This document shows, piece by piece, positions 24,703 through 33,035 of a stretch of DNA of 64,000 nt. Numbering within the stretch: the first letter of the stretch is position 1; the number at the start of each line of letters is the position of its first letter. Location: NCBI RefSeq assembly GCF_000720175.1, contig NZ_JOIX01000007.1, positions 62,001 through 126,000 of the forward strand, given 5' to 3'. The position numbers and the translations under genes were made by a program. Under the pieces are notes generated by a model. It saw only the letters and a program-made list of their open reading frames with translations. It was not told where the DNA came from and did no database searches. The DNA is from Streptomyces sp. NRRL S-337. Its GTDB lineage: Bacteria > Actinomycetota > Actinomycetes > Streptomycetales > Streptomycetaceae.

Positions 24703-26834
24703 TACGCGGCCTTCCTGTTGCCGTGAACGGTCCTTGTGCCCTGAACGGTCCGTACGAGCGCGGAGACGCTGTCCGCGCGCAGTGCGTCGAGGGTGACGGC
24801 GGTGCCGGCGAGGTCCCGGGCCAGCTCACCGGCCAGGCCCAGCCGTACCACCCCGGCCTCGCAGTCCACGACGACCGAGGCGGTGCCGTCGGCGGCCAGC
24901 AGCCGCGCCGCGCGGGCGGCCCGGATGCGCGGCTCGGGGCCGCCGGTGGCCCGCCCGTCGGTGACGACGACCAGCAGCGGGCGGCGCGCGGGGTCCCGCA
25001 TCCGCTCGACCCGCAGCACGTCGTGCGCCGCGAGCAGCCCCTCGGCCAGCGGGGTGCGGCCCCCGGTGGGCAGCGACGCGAGCCGCGCCGCACCGGCCTC
25101 GACCGACGACGTCGGGGGCAGCGCGACCTCGGCGCCGGCGCCCCGGAACGTGATCATGCCGATCTTGTCGCGCCGCTGGTAGGCGTCGAGCAGCAGCGAG
25201 AGCACCGCGCCCTTGACCGCGCTCATCCGCTTGCGCGCCGCCATCGAGCCGGAGGCGTCCACGACGAACAGGACCAGATTGCCCTCCCGCCCCTCGCGCA
25301 CCGCCTCGCGCAGATCGTCCCGGCGCACCAGCAGACCGGTGCCGTGCCGACCGCGCGCCTTCTGGTGGGGCGCCGCGGCCTGCACCGTGGCCGCCAGATG
25401 CAGCTTGCCCAGCGTGCCCTGAGGACGGCGGGCCCCGGTCGTCCGGCCGTGTGCGGTACGGGCCCGGGAGCGGCGGCCGTCGGCGCCCTCGCCCAGCCCC
25501 GGCACGTCCAGCCGCCGGGCCTTGAACGGCTCGTCGGCCGCCACCGCCGGCTTCTCCGCGGCCGCACCGCCCTGCGGCTGCGGCCGGGCCCCGGCCTCGT
25601 CCCCGGACGTCCCGGGCGCGGATTCGGGCGCCTGCGGGGTCTCCTGCTCACGCTGCTGCGGCAGTCCGTCCCCCGGCGGCACCGACGTCTCCTCGGGGCC
25701 GCCCTCCTGCGGGCCGCCCTCCTGCGGCGGCAGCCCGCCGCCCGGACCTCCGCCGTCCGGACCGTCCGGCTCCGGATCGTCCCCGCCGTCCGCCGGGTCG
25801 TCCTGCCTGGCGAACTCCTCCAGCGTCCGGTCGAGCTTGTCCTCGTCCAGGCCGGGGGCGTCGAAGGGCGCCCGGCGCCGGCGGTGCGGCAGGGCCAGCA
25901 GCGCCGCCTGCCGCACGTCCTCCTCCGCGACCTCCGTCCGCCCGGCCCACGCGGCCAGCGCGGTGGCGGTCCGCGCCATCACGATGTCCGCGCGCATGCC
26001 GTCCACCTCGAACGCGGCACAGGTCGCCGCGATCTGCCGCAGCGCCGCGTCGCCCAGCGTCACCTTTGGCAGCAACTCCCGTGCCACGGCGATCCGTTGC
26101 CGCAGCGCATCCTCCTCGGCCGCCCAGCGCGCCACGAACCCGGCCGGATCGGCGTCGTACGCGAGCCGCCGCCGGACCACCTCCACCCGCTGCGCCGGCT
26201 CCCGGGAGGCCGCGACCTCGACCGTCAGCCCGAACCGGTCCAGCAACTGCGGCCGCAGCTCGCCCTCTTCGGGGTTCATGGTCCCGACGAGCAGGAAACG
26301 GGAGGCGTGCCGGACGGAGACGCCCTCGCGCTCCACGTAGGAGGCGCCCATGGCCGCGGCGTCCAACAAGAGGTCGACCAGGTGGTCATGGAGCAGGTTC
26401 ACCTCGTCCACGTACAGGATGCCGCGGTGCGCGTCCGCCAGCAGGCCCGGCTCGAAGGCCTTCACGCCCTCCGACAGGGCCCGTTCGATGTCCAGGGCGC
26501 CCACGAGGCGGTCCTCGGAGGCGCCGACCGGCAGCTCCACCATCCGCGTCGGACGGCTCTCGGCGGCACCGGACCCGTGCGGCCCGTCGGGACAGCCGGG
26601 GTCGGGCGCGGTGGGGGCGCAGGCGAAGCGGCAACCGGCCACCACGTCCACGGCCGGCATCAGCGCCGACAGGGCGCGTACCGCGGTGGACTTCGCGGTG
26701 CCCTTCTCGCCGCGGACCAGTACCCCGCCCACCGCCGGGCTCACCGCGTTCAGCAGCAGCGCCAGCCGCAGGTCGTCCATGCCGACGACCGCGGTGAAGG
26801 GGTACTGCGGGGTGGTGTTGTGCGCGCTCGTCAT
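24702..26834 (-). CDS. Putative cobaltochelatase/magnesium chelatase subunit, fused ChlI-ChlD type
   Basis: 710 residues. An N-terminal AAA+ module has Walker A GEKGTAKST (about 42-50) and the ILYVDEVNLL Walker B; then a Pro/Gly/Glu-rich linker (about residues 345-450); then a von Willebrand A domain with the MIDAS start VVDASGSMAARKRM. This is the BchI-BchD fusion found in actinobacterial cob operons, which would power metal insertion together with a large CobN-type subunit. No cobN is present in the window. Its TAA stop is rare for this genome and overlaps the cobO start. Confidence 0.88.
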   Translation of the reverse strand: MTSAHNTTPQYPFTAVVGMDDLRLALLLNAVSPAVGGVLVRGEKGTAKSTAVRALSALMPAVDVVAGCRFACAPTAPDPGCPDGPHGSGAAESRPTRMVELPVGASEDRLVGALDIERALSEGVKAFEPGLLADAHRGILYVDEVNLLHDHLVDLLLDAAAMGASYVEREGVSVRHASRFLLVGTMNPEEGELRPQLLDRFGLTVEVAASREPAQRVEVVRRRLAYDADPAGFVARWAAEEDALRQRIAVARELLPKVTLGDAALRQIAATCAAFEVDGMRADIVMARTATALAAWAGRTEVAEEDVRQAALLALPHRRRRAPFDAPGLDEDKLDRTLEEFARQDDPADGGDDPEPDGPDGGGPGGGLPPQEGGPQEGGPEETSVPPGDGLPQQREQETPQAPESAPGTSGDEAGARPQPQGGAAAEKPAVAADEPFKARRLDVPGLGEGADGRRSRARTAHGRTTGARRPQGTLGKLHLAATVQAAAPHQKARGRHGTGLLVRRDDLREAVREGREGNLVLFVVDASGSMAARKRMSAVKGAVLSLLLDAYQRRDKIGMITFRGAGAEVALPPTSSVEAGAARLASLPTGGRTPLAEGLLAAHDVLRVERMRDPARRPLLVVVTDGRATGGPEPRIRAARAARLLAADGTASVVVDCEAGVVRLGLAGELARDLAGTAVTLDALRADSVSALVRTVQGTRTVHGNRKAA

Positions 26835-26889
26835 GCTGTGTCGTCCTCCACGTCGCCGGCCGGCCCGGATCCCGTCCCTTGCGTACCCC

Positions 26890-28491
26890 TCATGGCGCCC
26901 CCGGAGGCACGAACGGCAGCCCCTCCGGCACCCCCTTCTCGATCAGCCGCAGCAGCGCCCCGGTGTCCGCGTGCTCCTCGATCAGATCGCCCAGCCGGTC
27001 CAGCTGCTCCTCGCGCAGCGCGCCGAAGCGGGTGTCCGGGGCCGGTACGAACGCCCGCCCGGCGTCCGTCGCCACCCGCCGCAGGAAGGCCCGGCGGAAG
27101 GCGTCGCTCTCCAGCGAACCGTGCCAGTGCGTGCCCCATACGGAGCCGACCCGGCAGCCGTCGAGAGCCTTCCCCCGGCCGTCGGTCATGAACGCCTCGT
27201 CCCCGCCCGTCACTTCGGCGACGCCGTGGTGGATCTCGTAGCCCTCCACCGGCTCGCCGAGCGCCTCGCCCAGCGGCCGGGCGAGCGTCTTCTCCACCGC
27301 GAAACGGACCCGTACGGGCAGCAGCCCGAGGCCCTCGACGGCGCCCGCCTTCGACTCGACCTCGTCGTCGATGTGCTCGCCGAGCAGCTGGTAGCCGCCG
27401 CAGATGCCCAGCACCGGGCGGCCCTCGGCGGCCCGCCGGGCGACCGCGTCCGCCAGCCCGCGCTCGCGCAGCCAGGCCAGGGCGCGCACCGTGCCGCGGG
27501 TGCCCGGCAGCACCACCAGGTCCGCGTCGGCCAGTTCCTCCGGCCGGTCCACGAACCGCACCACCACGCCCGGTTCGGCGGCCAGCGCGTCCACGTCGGT
27601 GAAGTTCGACATCAACGGGACGGCGCAGACCGCCACCCGCAGCACGTCTGCGCCGTGCGGCGGGGCCACCACGCTCTCCCGTACCGCGCCGCGCAGCGAC
27701 ACCCGGAGGCCGTCCTCCTCGTCGATGCCCAGGCCGTGCGCGTACGGCAGCACGCCCAGCGTCGGCCGCCCGGTCAGCTGCCGCAGCATGTCCAGGCCGG
27801 GCTCCAGCAGCGTCACATCGCCCCGGAACTTGTTGACGAGGTACCCCGCGACCAGCGCCTGGTCCTCCTTCGACAGCAGCGCCGTGGTGCCGAAGAAGGA
27901 CGCGAAGACCCCGCCGCGGTCGATGTCACCGACCACCACGACCGGTATCCGGGCGGCCCGGGCGATGCCCATGTTCACGATGTCCGTGCGCCGCAGATTG
28001 ATCTCGGCGGGGCTGCCCGCGCCCTCGCAGATGACGGCGTCGTGCGTACGGCGCAGTTCGGCGAGGCAGTCGGTGACCGTCCCCAGCAACTGCTCCCGCC
28101 CGCCCGCGTACTGCGTCTCCCCGGGGGACGACCCCCCGGGCCCCCCGAAATACCCGCGCGCGCTCAGCTCACCCACCGGCTTGCCCAGCAGCACCACCTG
28201 GCTGCTGCGGTCGCCGCCGGGCTTGAGCAGCACGGGGTTCATCAGCGCGGTCGGTTCGACCCGGGCCGCGGCGGCCTGCATCGCCTGCGCCCGGCCGATC
28301 TCCGCGCCCTCCCGGGTGACGAACGAATTGAGCGACATGTTCTGCGCCTTGAAGGGCGCCACCTTCACGCCCTGCCGGACCAGCCAGCGGCAGATCCCCG
28401 CCGTCACCACGCTCTTGCCCGCGTCGGACGTCGTACCGGCCACCAGCAGCCCGCCGCCGAGCCCCCCGGCCCTCCCGCCTTGCCCGTTCAC
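26890..28491 (-). CDS. cobQ: Cobyric acid synthase
   Basis: 533 residues. ATP-dependent amidotransferase that amidates positions b, d, e and g of adenosylcobyrinate diamide. N-terminal LLVAGTTSDAGKSVVTAGI (P-loop-like), KVAPFKAQNMSLNSFVT and GAGSPAEINL; the C-terminal amidotransferase half has Cys in VLGICGGYQLLGEHI. GTG start at 28491 overlaps the cobD stop (GTGA). The frame continues upstream, but that part is antisense to or within cobD. Confidence 0.96.
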   Translation of the reverse strand: MNGQGGRAGGLGGGLLVAGTTSDAGKSVVTAGICRWLVRQGVKVAPFKAQNMSLNSFVTREGAEIGRAQAMQAAAARVEPTALMNPVLLKPGGDRSSQVVLLGKPVGELSARGYFGGPGGSSPGETQYAGGREQLLGTVTDCLAELRRTHDAVICEGAGSPAEINLRRTDIVNMGIARAARIPVVVVGDIDRGGVFASFFGTTALLSKEDQALVAGYLVNKFRGDVTLLEPGLDMLRQLTGRPTLGVLPYAHGLGIDEEDGLRVSLRGAVRESVVAPPHGADVLRVAVCAVPLMSNFTDVDALAAEPGVVVRFVDRPEELADADLVVLPGTRGTVRALAWLRERGLADAVARRAAEGRPVLGICGGYQLLGEHIDDEVESKAGAVEGLGLLPVRVRFAVEKTLARPLGEALGEPVEGYEIHHGVAEVTGGDEAFMTDGRGKALDGCRVGSVWGTHWHGSLESDAFRRAFLRRVATDAGRAFVPAPDTRFGALREEQLDRLGDLIEEHADTGALLRLIEKGVPEGLPFVPPGAP

Positions 28492-29474
28492 CGGCGCTTC
28501 CTCCCGTTCGTGCCCCTGCCGCCTGCGATCCCGTGCCGCACCGCGCCCACCGTCAGCCGTCCCGCCACCGTCGCCACCAGCGCCAGCGCGCTCACCCGCC
28601 GCGACAGCCGCACCGCCCGCTCGATGTCCGCCACCTCGGGCGGCCGCCCCGCGCCGTTGAGCACCGGACGGTGCTCCACCCGTCCGCCGTACGCCAGCGT
28701 GCCGCCCAGCCGCACGCCCAGCGCGCCCGCGAACGACGCCTCCACCGGGCCGGCGTTGGGGCTCGGGTGCGCCCCGCCGTCCGCCCGCCAGGCCGCGAGC
28801 GCACCGCGCCGGCCGGGGCCCGCGAGCACGGTCAGCGCGGCGGTCAGCCGGGAGCCCGGCCAGCCGGCGACGTCGTCGAGCCGGGCCGCGGCCCAGCCGA
28901 ACCGCCGGTAGCGCGCGGACTTGTGACCCACCATCGCGTCCAGGGTGTTCACCGCCCGGAACGCCACCAGACCGGGCACCCCGCCGAACGCGCCCCACAC
29001 CAGGGCGCCCACCACCGCGTCCGAGGTGTTCTCGGCCACCGACTCCACCACCGCGCGGGCCATCTGCGGTCCGTCCAGCGCCTCGGGATCGCGGCCGCAC
29101 AGATGCGGCAGCCGCTCCCGCGCCACGTCCAGATCGCCCGCTTCCAGCGCACCGCCGACAGCCCGCGCCTCCCGGCCCAGCGAGGTGCCGCCCAGCACCG
29201 CCCAGACGGTGGCCGCGGTCAGCGCCACCCGTGCGCCGCGGCGGTGCCGTACGGCCCGCTCCAGCAGCGCCGCGCCGGCCGCCGCACCGCCCGCGCACAG
29301 CACGGCGTGGGCCGCGCCGCGGCCCCGGTGGTCGCGCCACAGCCGGCGCTCGACGGCGGCGGCGGCCCGGCCGAACGCGGCCACCGGATGGCCGCGCCGC
29401 GGGTCCGCCGCGATCAGGTCGCCGAGAAAGCCGAGAGCCGCGCCGCACGCATATCCCGCGTGTTCGCCGCGCAT
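28488..29474 (-). CDS. cobD: Adenosylcobinamide-phosphate synthase (CbiB/CobD)
   Basis: 328-residue membrane protein that joins the aminopropanol (phosphate) arm to adenosylcobyric acid. It contains the family pattern GFLGDLIAADPRRGHPVAAFGR at the start, VVESVAENTSDAVVGALVWGAFGG, a central AFRAVNTLDAMVGHKS and PNAGPVEASFAGALGVRLGG. First gene of the operon, behind the cobalamin riboswitch. ATG at 29474. The ribosome site is weak, which fits translational control by the riboswitch. Confidence 0.94.
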   Translation of the reverse strand: MRGEHAGYACGAALGFLGDLIAADPRRGHPVAAFGRAAAAVERRLWRDHRGRGAAHAVLCAGGAAAGAALLERAVRHRRGARVALTAATVWAVLGGTSLGREARAVGGALEAGDLDVARERLPHLCGRDPEALDGPQMARAVVESVAENTSDAVVGALVWGAFGGVPGLVAFRAVNTLDAMVGHKSARYRRFGWAAARLDDVAGWPGSRLTAALTVLAGPGRRGALAAWRADGGAHPSPNAGPVEASFAGALGVRLGGTLAYGGRVEHRPVLNGAGRPPEVADIERAVRLSRRVSALALVATVAGRLTVGAVRHGIAGGRGTNGRKRR

Positions 29475-29594
29475 CGGATCAGGCCGCCGTCGGTCCTCGA
29501 AGGGGCCCTGCGGCAGCGGGCAGTGGGGGTCGGGGCGGGCGGCCGGGCATGGCGGTATGTCCTCACTCAGGGTCCTCGCCCTGGCTCGACGTGA

Positions 29595-29750
29595 CGGCGA
29601 CCAGAGTCTCCTGGCTCCCGGATCGGCGTGTCCCCCGGCCTTCCCGCCCGTACGTCGGTACGGACCGTGGCCCTCGTCGGAGGAACGCTCCCCGGTGACA
29701 GTGGCGGGACCGCGCCGGATTCTCACCGGACTTCCTCATCTGTCGCCGAT
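29595..29750 (-). promoter_or_regulatory. Cobalamin riboswitch
   Basis: On the minus strand, GGAAGTCCGGTGAGAATCC (near 29735-29717) and GGTCCCGCCACTGTCACC form the conserved core of the class, and the B12 box GAGCCAGGAGACTCTGG is at 29617-29601. Closing helix GGCGAC/GTCGCC pairs near 29746 and 29598. It lies about 120 bases before cobD, so the nine-gene operon should be shut down by adenosylcobalamin. The remaining gap to 29940 holds the operon promoter and the divergent EACC1 promoter; no clear boxes were picked. Confidence 0.93.
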
Positions 29751-29940
29751 TGGCCCCGGCAGTCCACCACGGTCCGCGAGGCCCGTCAACTCGCCCTTGA
29801 CCTGCGACGCTGCCCCACGGCAGGCCTTGTGGCGCACGCCACAGGGTGGTGGTGGCGTCACGGACGGTTGCCCCCGTCCCTGATTCCACGTCACTATCTG
29901 GTGCACGGTGGCGAAGGGGCCGCCGGAAGGGGGCTGGGGG

Positions 29941-30366
29941 ATGCCGGAGCATGTCGACCATCACGAGGACCGTCAGGAGATCCGCCTCAGGGTCACCGGG
30001 ACGGACAATCCGCAGCAGGACCTCGACGACCTCCGGGCCTGGCTGGAGCACGAACCCTGGCTGAGCCGCCGGGAACACACCTGGGAACACCGGCCGCAGC
30101 CCCCGCACCTCACGGACGACGGGGACGAACCGGGCCCCGCCGACATGGCCGTGGGCGTGGACGACCTGATCCTGGTCATCGTCGGCGCGATCGCCACCGA
30201 GGTCACCAAGGGAATGAGCATCGCGGTGCGGGAATGGCTGCGGCGCCGCAGGGAGGAGCGCGCCGCCGGCGAGGAACCCGCCGTCGAGGTCGTCGGCGAC
30301 GGCGGCCCCGCACGCCCCGATCCCGGCAACCCGGCGCACGAGAGTGGCAGCACCGGCGAGGACTGA
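29941..30366 (+). CDS. Effector-associated constant component EACC1-like protein
   Basis: 141 residues. The order of elements fits EACC1: a strand-rich start (EIRLRVTGTDNPQQDLDDLRAWLEHEPWL split over a turn), a middle MAVGVDDLILVIVGAIATEVTKGMSIAVREWLRRRRE helix pair, and a charged tail. EACC1 is a small constant partner of variable effectors (caspase or trypsin-like) in actinobacterial conflict systems. Here the next gene is a caspase, 5 bp away. No catalytic motif is present. ATG at 29941 follows a GGGGG run; a GTG at 29908 is an alternative. Transcribed divergently from the cob operon. Confidence 0.78.
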   Translation: MPEHVDHHEDRQEIRLRVTGTDNPQQDLDDLRAWLEHEPWLSRREHTWEHRPQPPHLTDDGDEPGPADMAVGVDDLILVIVGAIATEVTKGMSIAVREWLRRRREERAAGEEPAVEVVGDGGPARPDPGNPAHESGSTGED

Positions 30367-30371
30367 CCCGG

Positions 30372-33035
30372 ATGTCCGAATACGACGCGCGGGGAAAGCT
30401 CAACCGGGCGCTGCTGATCGGTGTCCACGACTACGCGACGCTCACGCGCCTGCCCGCGGTGGAGGACAACATCGCCGAGCTGAGCCGCGCGCTGACCGCC
30501 ACGGACCTGTTCACCGCCGACGAGATCAAGCCCTGCCGGCCGACCGAACCCGAGGAGCTGAGCCAGGCGCTCAAGACCGCCGCCGGCGAGGCCCGCGGAC
30601 TGCTGCTGGTGTACTTCTCCGGCCACGGCTGGGTCGGCAGCGACGGCGGCGACCTGCAGCTGATGGTCGGCGGCTCGGTGCCCCGGCAGAGCCACACCAC
30701 CGTCTCCTGGCAGGACGCGGTGCTCTCCTGCCTCGACAGCGCCCGCGCCGAACGCGTCGTCATCGTCCTGGAGTGCTGCTACGCGGGCAACGCCGGCGGC
30801 GCCTTCCACTCCCACCGCAAGCCCATGTCGCTGCTGATGGCCGCCCAGCCCAACCGCCGGATCTTCAGCGGCGAGGAACCGGCCGGCGGCACCCTCTTCA
30901 CCCGCGCCCTGGTGCAGATCGTCGAAAATGGCATCCCCGGCCGCCGGTTCGTCACCTTCGAGGACCTCGTACGGGAGCTGCGGGTCCGGCTCGCCGGGGA
31001 GCGGACGCCGATGGGCGACGTGTGGGAGCCCCGGTCGGCGAAGCAGAACACCGTCGACGACGTCGTGCTGTCCTTCGCCACCCCCGAGGCGCGGCTGCCG
31101 ACCCCGCCGCGGGTCCGCTTACGCCGCCTGTTCAACCAGCACGTCCGGCCCCGCCTGAAGCTGCTGCTCGCCCTCGTCACCGCCCTCGCGCTGATCGCCA
31201 CCGGACTCGTCGTCCGCCAGCTGCTGCAGCCGCTGCCCAACTGCCCGCCCGCCCTCGAACTGCGGCTGCTCACCGCGCCGGAGGCCGAACCGACCCTGCG
31301 CCAGGCCGCGTTCGACTACGAGATGTCCGAGGCCAACACCCGCCCGCTGCAGGGCGAGGGCGACCTCCCGGCGGGCTGCCGGCGCGCCCAGATCACCGTC
31401 TACTCCGCCGCCAAGGACCAGATCGACCAGGGCTTCGCCGCCGCCGTCCGCTGGCAGGGCGAGGCCCTGGGCACCGGCCAGGGACAGCAGGACGACAAGG
31501 GCACCGACCCGCTCTACCGGCCCGGCCCGCAACCCGACCTGTGGATCCCCGAATCCACCGCCGACTACGAGGAGGCCCGCCGCGGCATGCCCCCCGCGGG
31601 CTCCCCGGCGACCCTGCACAACACCGGCCCGGTCGCCTACAGCCCGCTGGTCGTCGGCATCCCCGCCGGCAAGCGGCCGGCCGACGTCGAGAGGGTGGGC
31701 GCCTCCTGGCAGGACCTGCTCACCGGCACCGACAGCGGCCACCAGGACCTCAAACTGCTGCGTCCCAGCCCGGTGCTGTCCGGCACCGGCCTGCTGCACA
31801 CCATCGGCCTCTACCTCGCCAACGACGGCTCGCACATCGGCTCCGCCGGCTCCCCGGACCCGGCCCTCGCCGAGGGCGCCGAGCAGCGGCTGTCCGCCCC
31901 GGGCAGCCAGTACGCGGACAGCACCGAGCTGCTGTGCTCCCTGCGCCCGGCCACCGGTCCCGACACCGTCGCCACCGCCACCGGCCAGGCCCCCGCCGGC
32001 CGGGACGACCGCTCGGCGCCGCTGGTCTCCGAGAAGTCCCTGGCCGACTACAACCTCGGCCGGGCGATCGGCAGTTGCCCCGCCCTGGGCGGCCCGCTCG
32101 CCCCGGACGACCGCTACGTCGCGTACTACCCCAAGAACGTCCCGGCGCTCGACCACCCGCTGATCCGCGTCGACTGGCGCGGCGCCACGGACGCCACCGC
32201 ACGGCAGGCCGCGGTCGACCGCTTCGCCGACTGGCTGCGCGCCCCGGACGGCGGCCGGCCGGTCCTCACCGCGCAGGGCTACCGCCCGGTCCCCGGCAAG
32301 GACGGCACGGACCCCGCGCCGCCGCCGGGCTCCCCGCTGCGCAGCAGCCGCGCCAACGCCGACCTCGACGCCCCCGTCATCCCCTTCACGGCCGGCACCG
32401 ACCAGGTCGCCCGGGTGCTCGACGGCTACGACAGGGCGCAGAAGCCCAGCCGGCTGCTCCTCCTCATGGACACCTCCACCTCGATGGCCGACGACGGCAA
32501 GCTCCCGGTCGCCCTCGGCGCTGCGGGCCGCGCCCTGGAGATGGTCGGCGCCCGCCACACCTACGGCCTGTGGACCTTCCCCGACCGCGCGCACCCCGGC
32601 GATCCGGACGCGGTGCGCCGGGTCGTCCGCCTGGGCACGGTCGATCCGGCGCCCGGCAAGGCCGCCCTGGACCGGATCGCCAAGGGCGACCTCGTCGACC
32701 ACGGCGCCGCGATGGAGGAGGCGCTGACCGCCGCCGTACGGGAGATGAAGAAGTCGTCCGGCAGCAACCAGGCCATCGTGCTGATCATGGACGAGGACGA
32801 CGGCAGGCTGCGGCGCGCGGCGGGCGTCGAGCAGCGGCTGACCGCGCTGCTGAAGGAGAAGCCCGCGGTGCCGGTGCTGACGCTGGTGCTGGGCAAGGCC
32901 GGCTGCGACACCTTCGTCCTCCAGGGACTGGCCGGTGCGTCCCGGGGACAGTGCGTGCCCGGCGGCCCGCAGGCGCCCGATCTGCTCGCCGGTCTGATCG
33001 CGTCCATCGGTACCGCGGGCAAGGAGGACCGGTGA
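30372..33035 (+). CDS. EACC1-associated caspase-like protease fused to a membrane helix, binding-protein-like domain and vWA domain
   Basis: 887 residues. Residues about 12-235 form a caspase (C14) domain with catalytic His85 in YFSGHGW and Cys136 in VLECCYAG. One transmembrane helix follows at about 261-281 (LLALVTALALIATGLVV). Outside lies a periplasmic-binding-protein-like region (about 290-660, including DLWIPESTADYEEA) and a von Willebrand A domain (about 690-880) with an intact MIDAS motif DTSTSM (Asp700, Ser702, Ser704). The layout suggests an external sensor that governs an internal protease. Codon 250 is TTA (31119-31121), so translation should need the bldA tRNA. The stop overlaps the next gene (GTGA). 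Confidence 0.88.
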   Translation: MSEYDARGKLNRALLIGVHDYATLTRLPAVEDNIAELSRALTATDLFTADEIKPCRPTEPEELSQALKTAAGEARGLLLVYFSGHGWVGSDGGDLQLMVGGSVPRQSHTTVSWQDAVLSCLDSARAERVVIVLECCYAGNAGGAFHSHRKPMSLLMAAQPNRRIFSGEEPAGGTLFTRALVQIVENGIPGRRFVTFEDLVRELRVRLAGERTPMGDVWEPRSAKQNTVDDVVLSFATPEARLPTPPRVRLRRLFNQHVRPRLKLLLALVTALALIATGLVVRQLLQPLPNCPPALELRLLTAPEAEPTLRQAAFDYEMSEANTRPLQGEGDLPAGCRRAQITVYSAAKDQIDQGFAAAVRWQGEALGTGQGQQDDKGTDPLYRPGPQPDLWIPESTADYEEARRGMPPAGSPATLHNTGPVAYSPLVVGIPAGKRPADVERVGASWQDLLTGTDSGHQDLKLLRPSPVLSGTGLLHTIGLYLANDGSHIGSAGSPDPALAEGAEQRLSAPGSQYADSTELLCSLRPATGPDTVATATGQAPAGRDDRSAPLVSEKSLADYNLGRAIGSCPALGGPLAPDDRYVAYYPKNVPALDHPLIRVDWRGATDATARQAAVDRFADWLRAPDGGRPVLTAQGYRPVPGKDGTDPAPPPGSPLRSSRANADLDAPVIPFTAGTDQVARVLDGYDRAQKPSRLLLLMDTSTSMADDGKLPVALGAAGRALEMVGARHTYGLWTFPDRAHPGDPDAVRRVVRLGTVDPAPGKAALDRIAKGDLVDHGAAMEEALTAAVREMKKSSGSNQAIVLIMDEDDGRLRRAAGVEQRLTALLKEKPAVPVLTLVLGKAGCDTFVLQGLAGASRGQCVPGGPQAPDLLAGLIASIGTAGKEDR

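Noticed and set aside
31119..32702. Long minus-strand frame opposite the caspase gene
   Set aside because: Val/Gly/Ala-rich antisense shadow of a GC3-biased gene; no start signal or domain, and the plus strand has a domain-rich protein.
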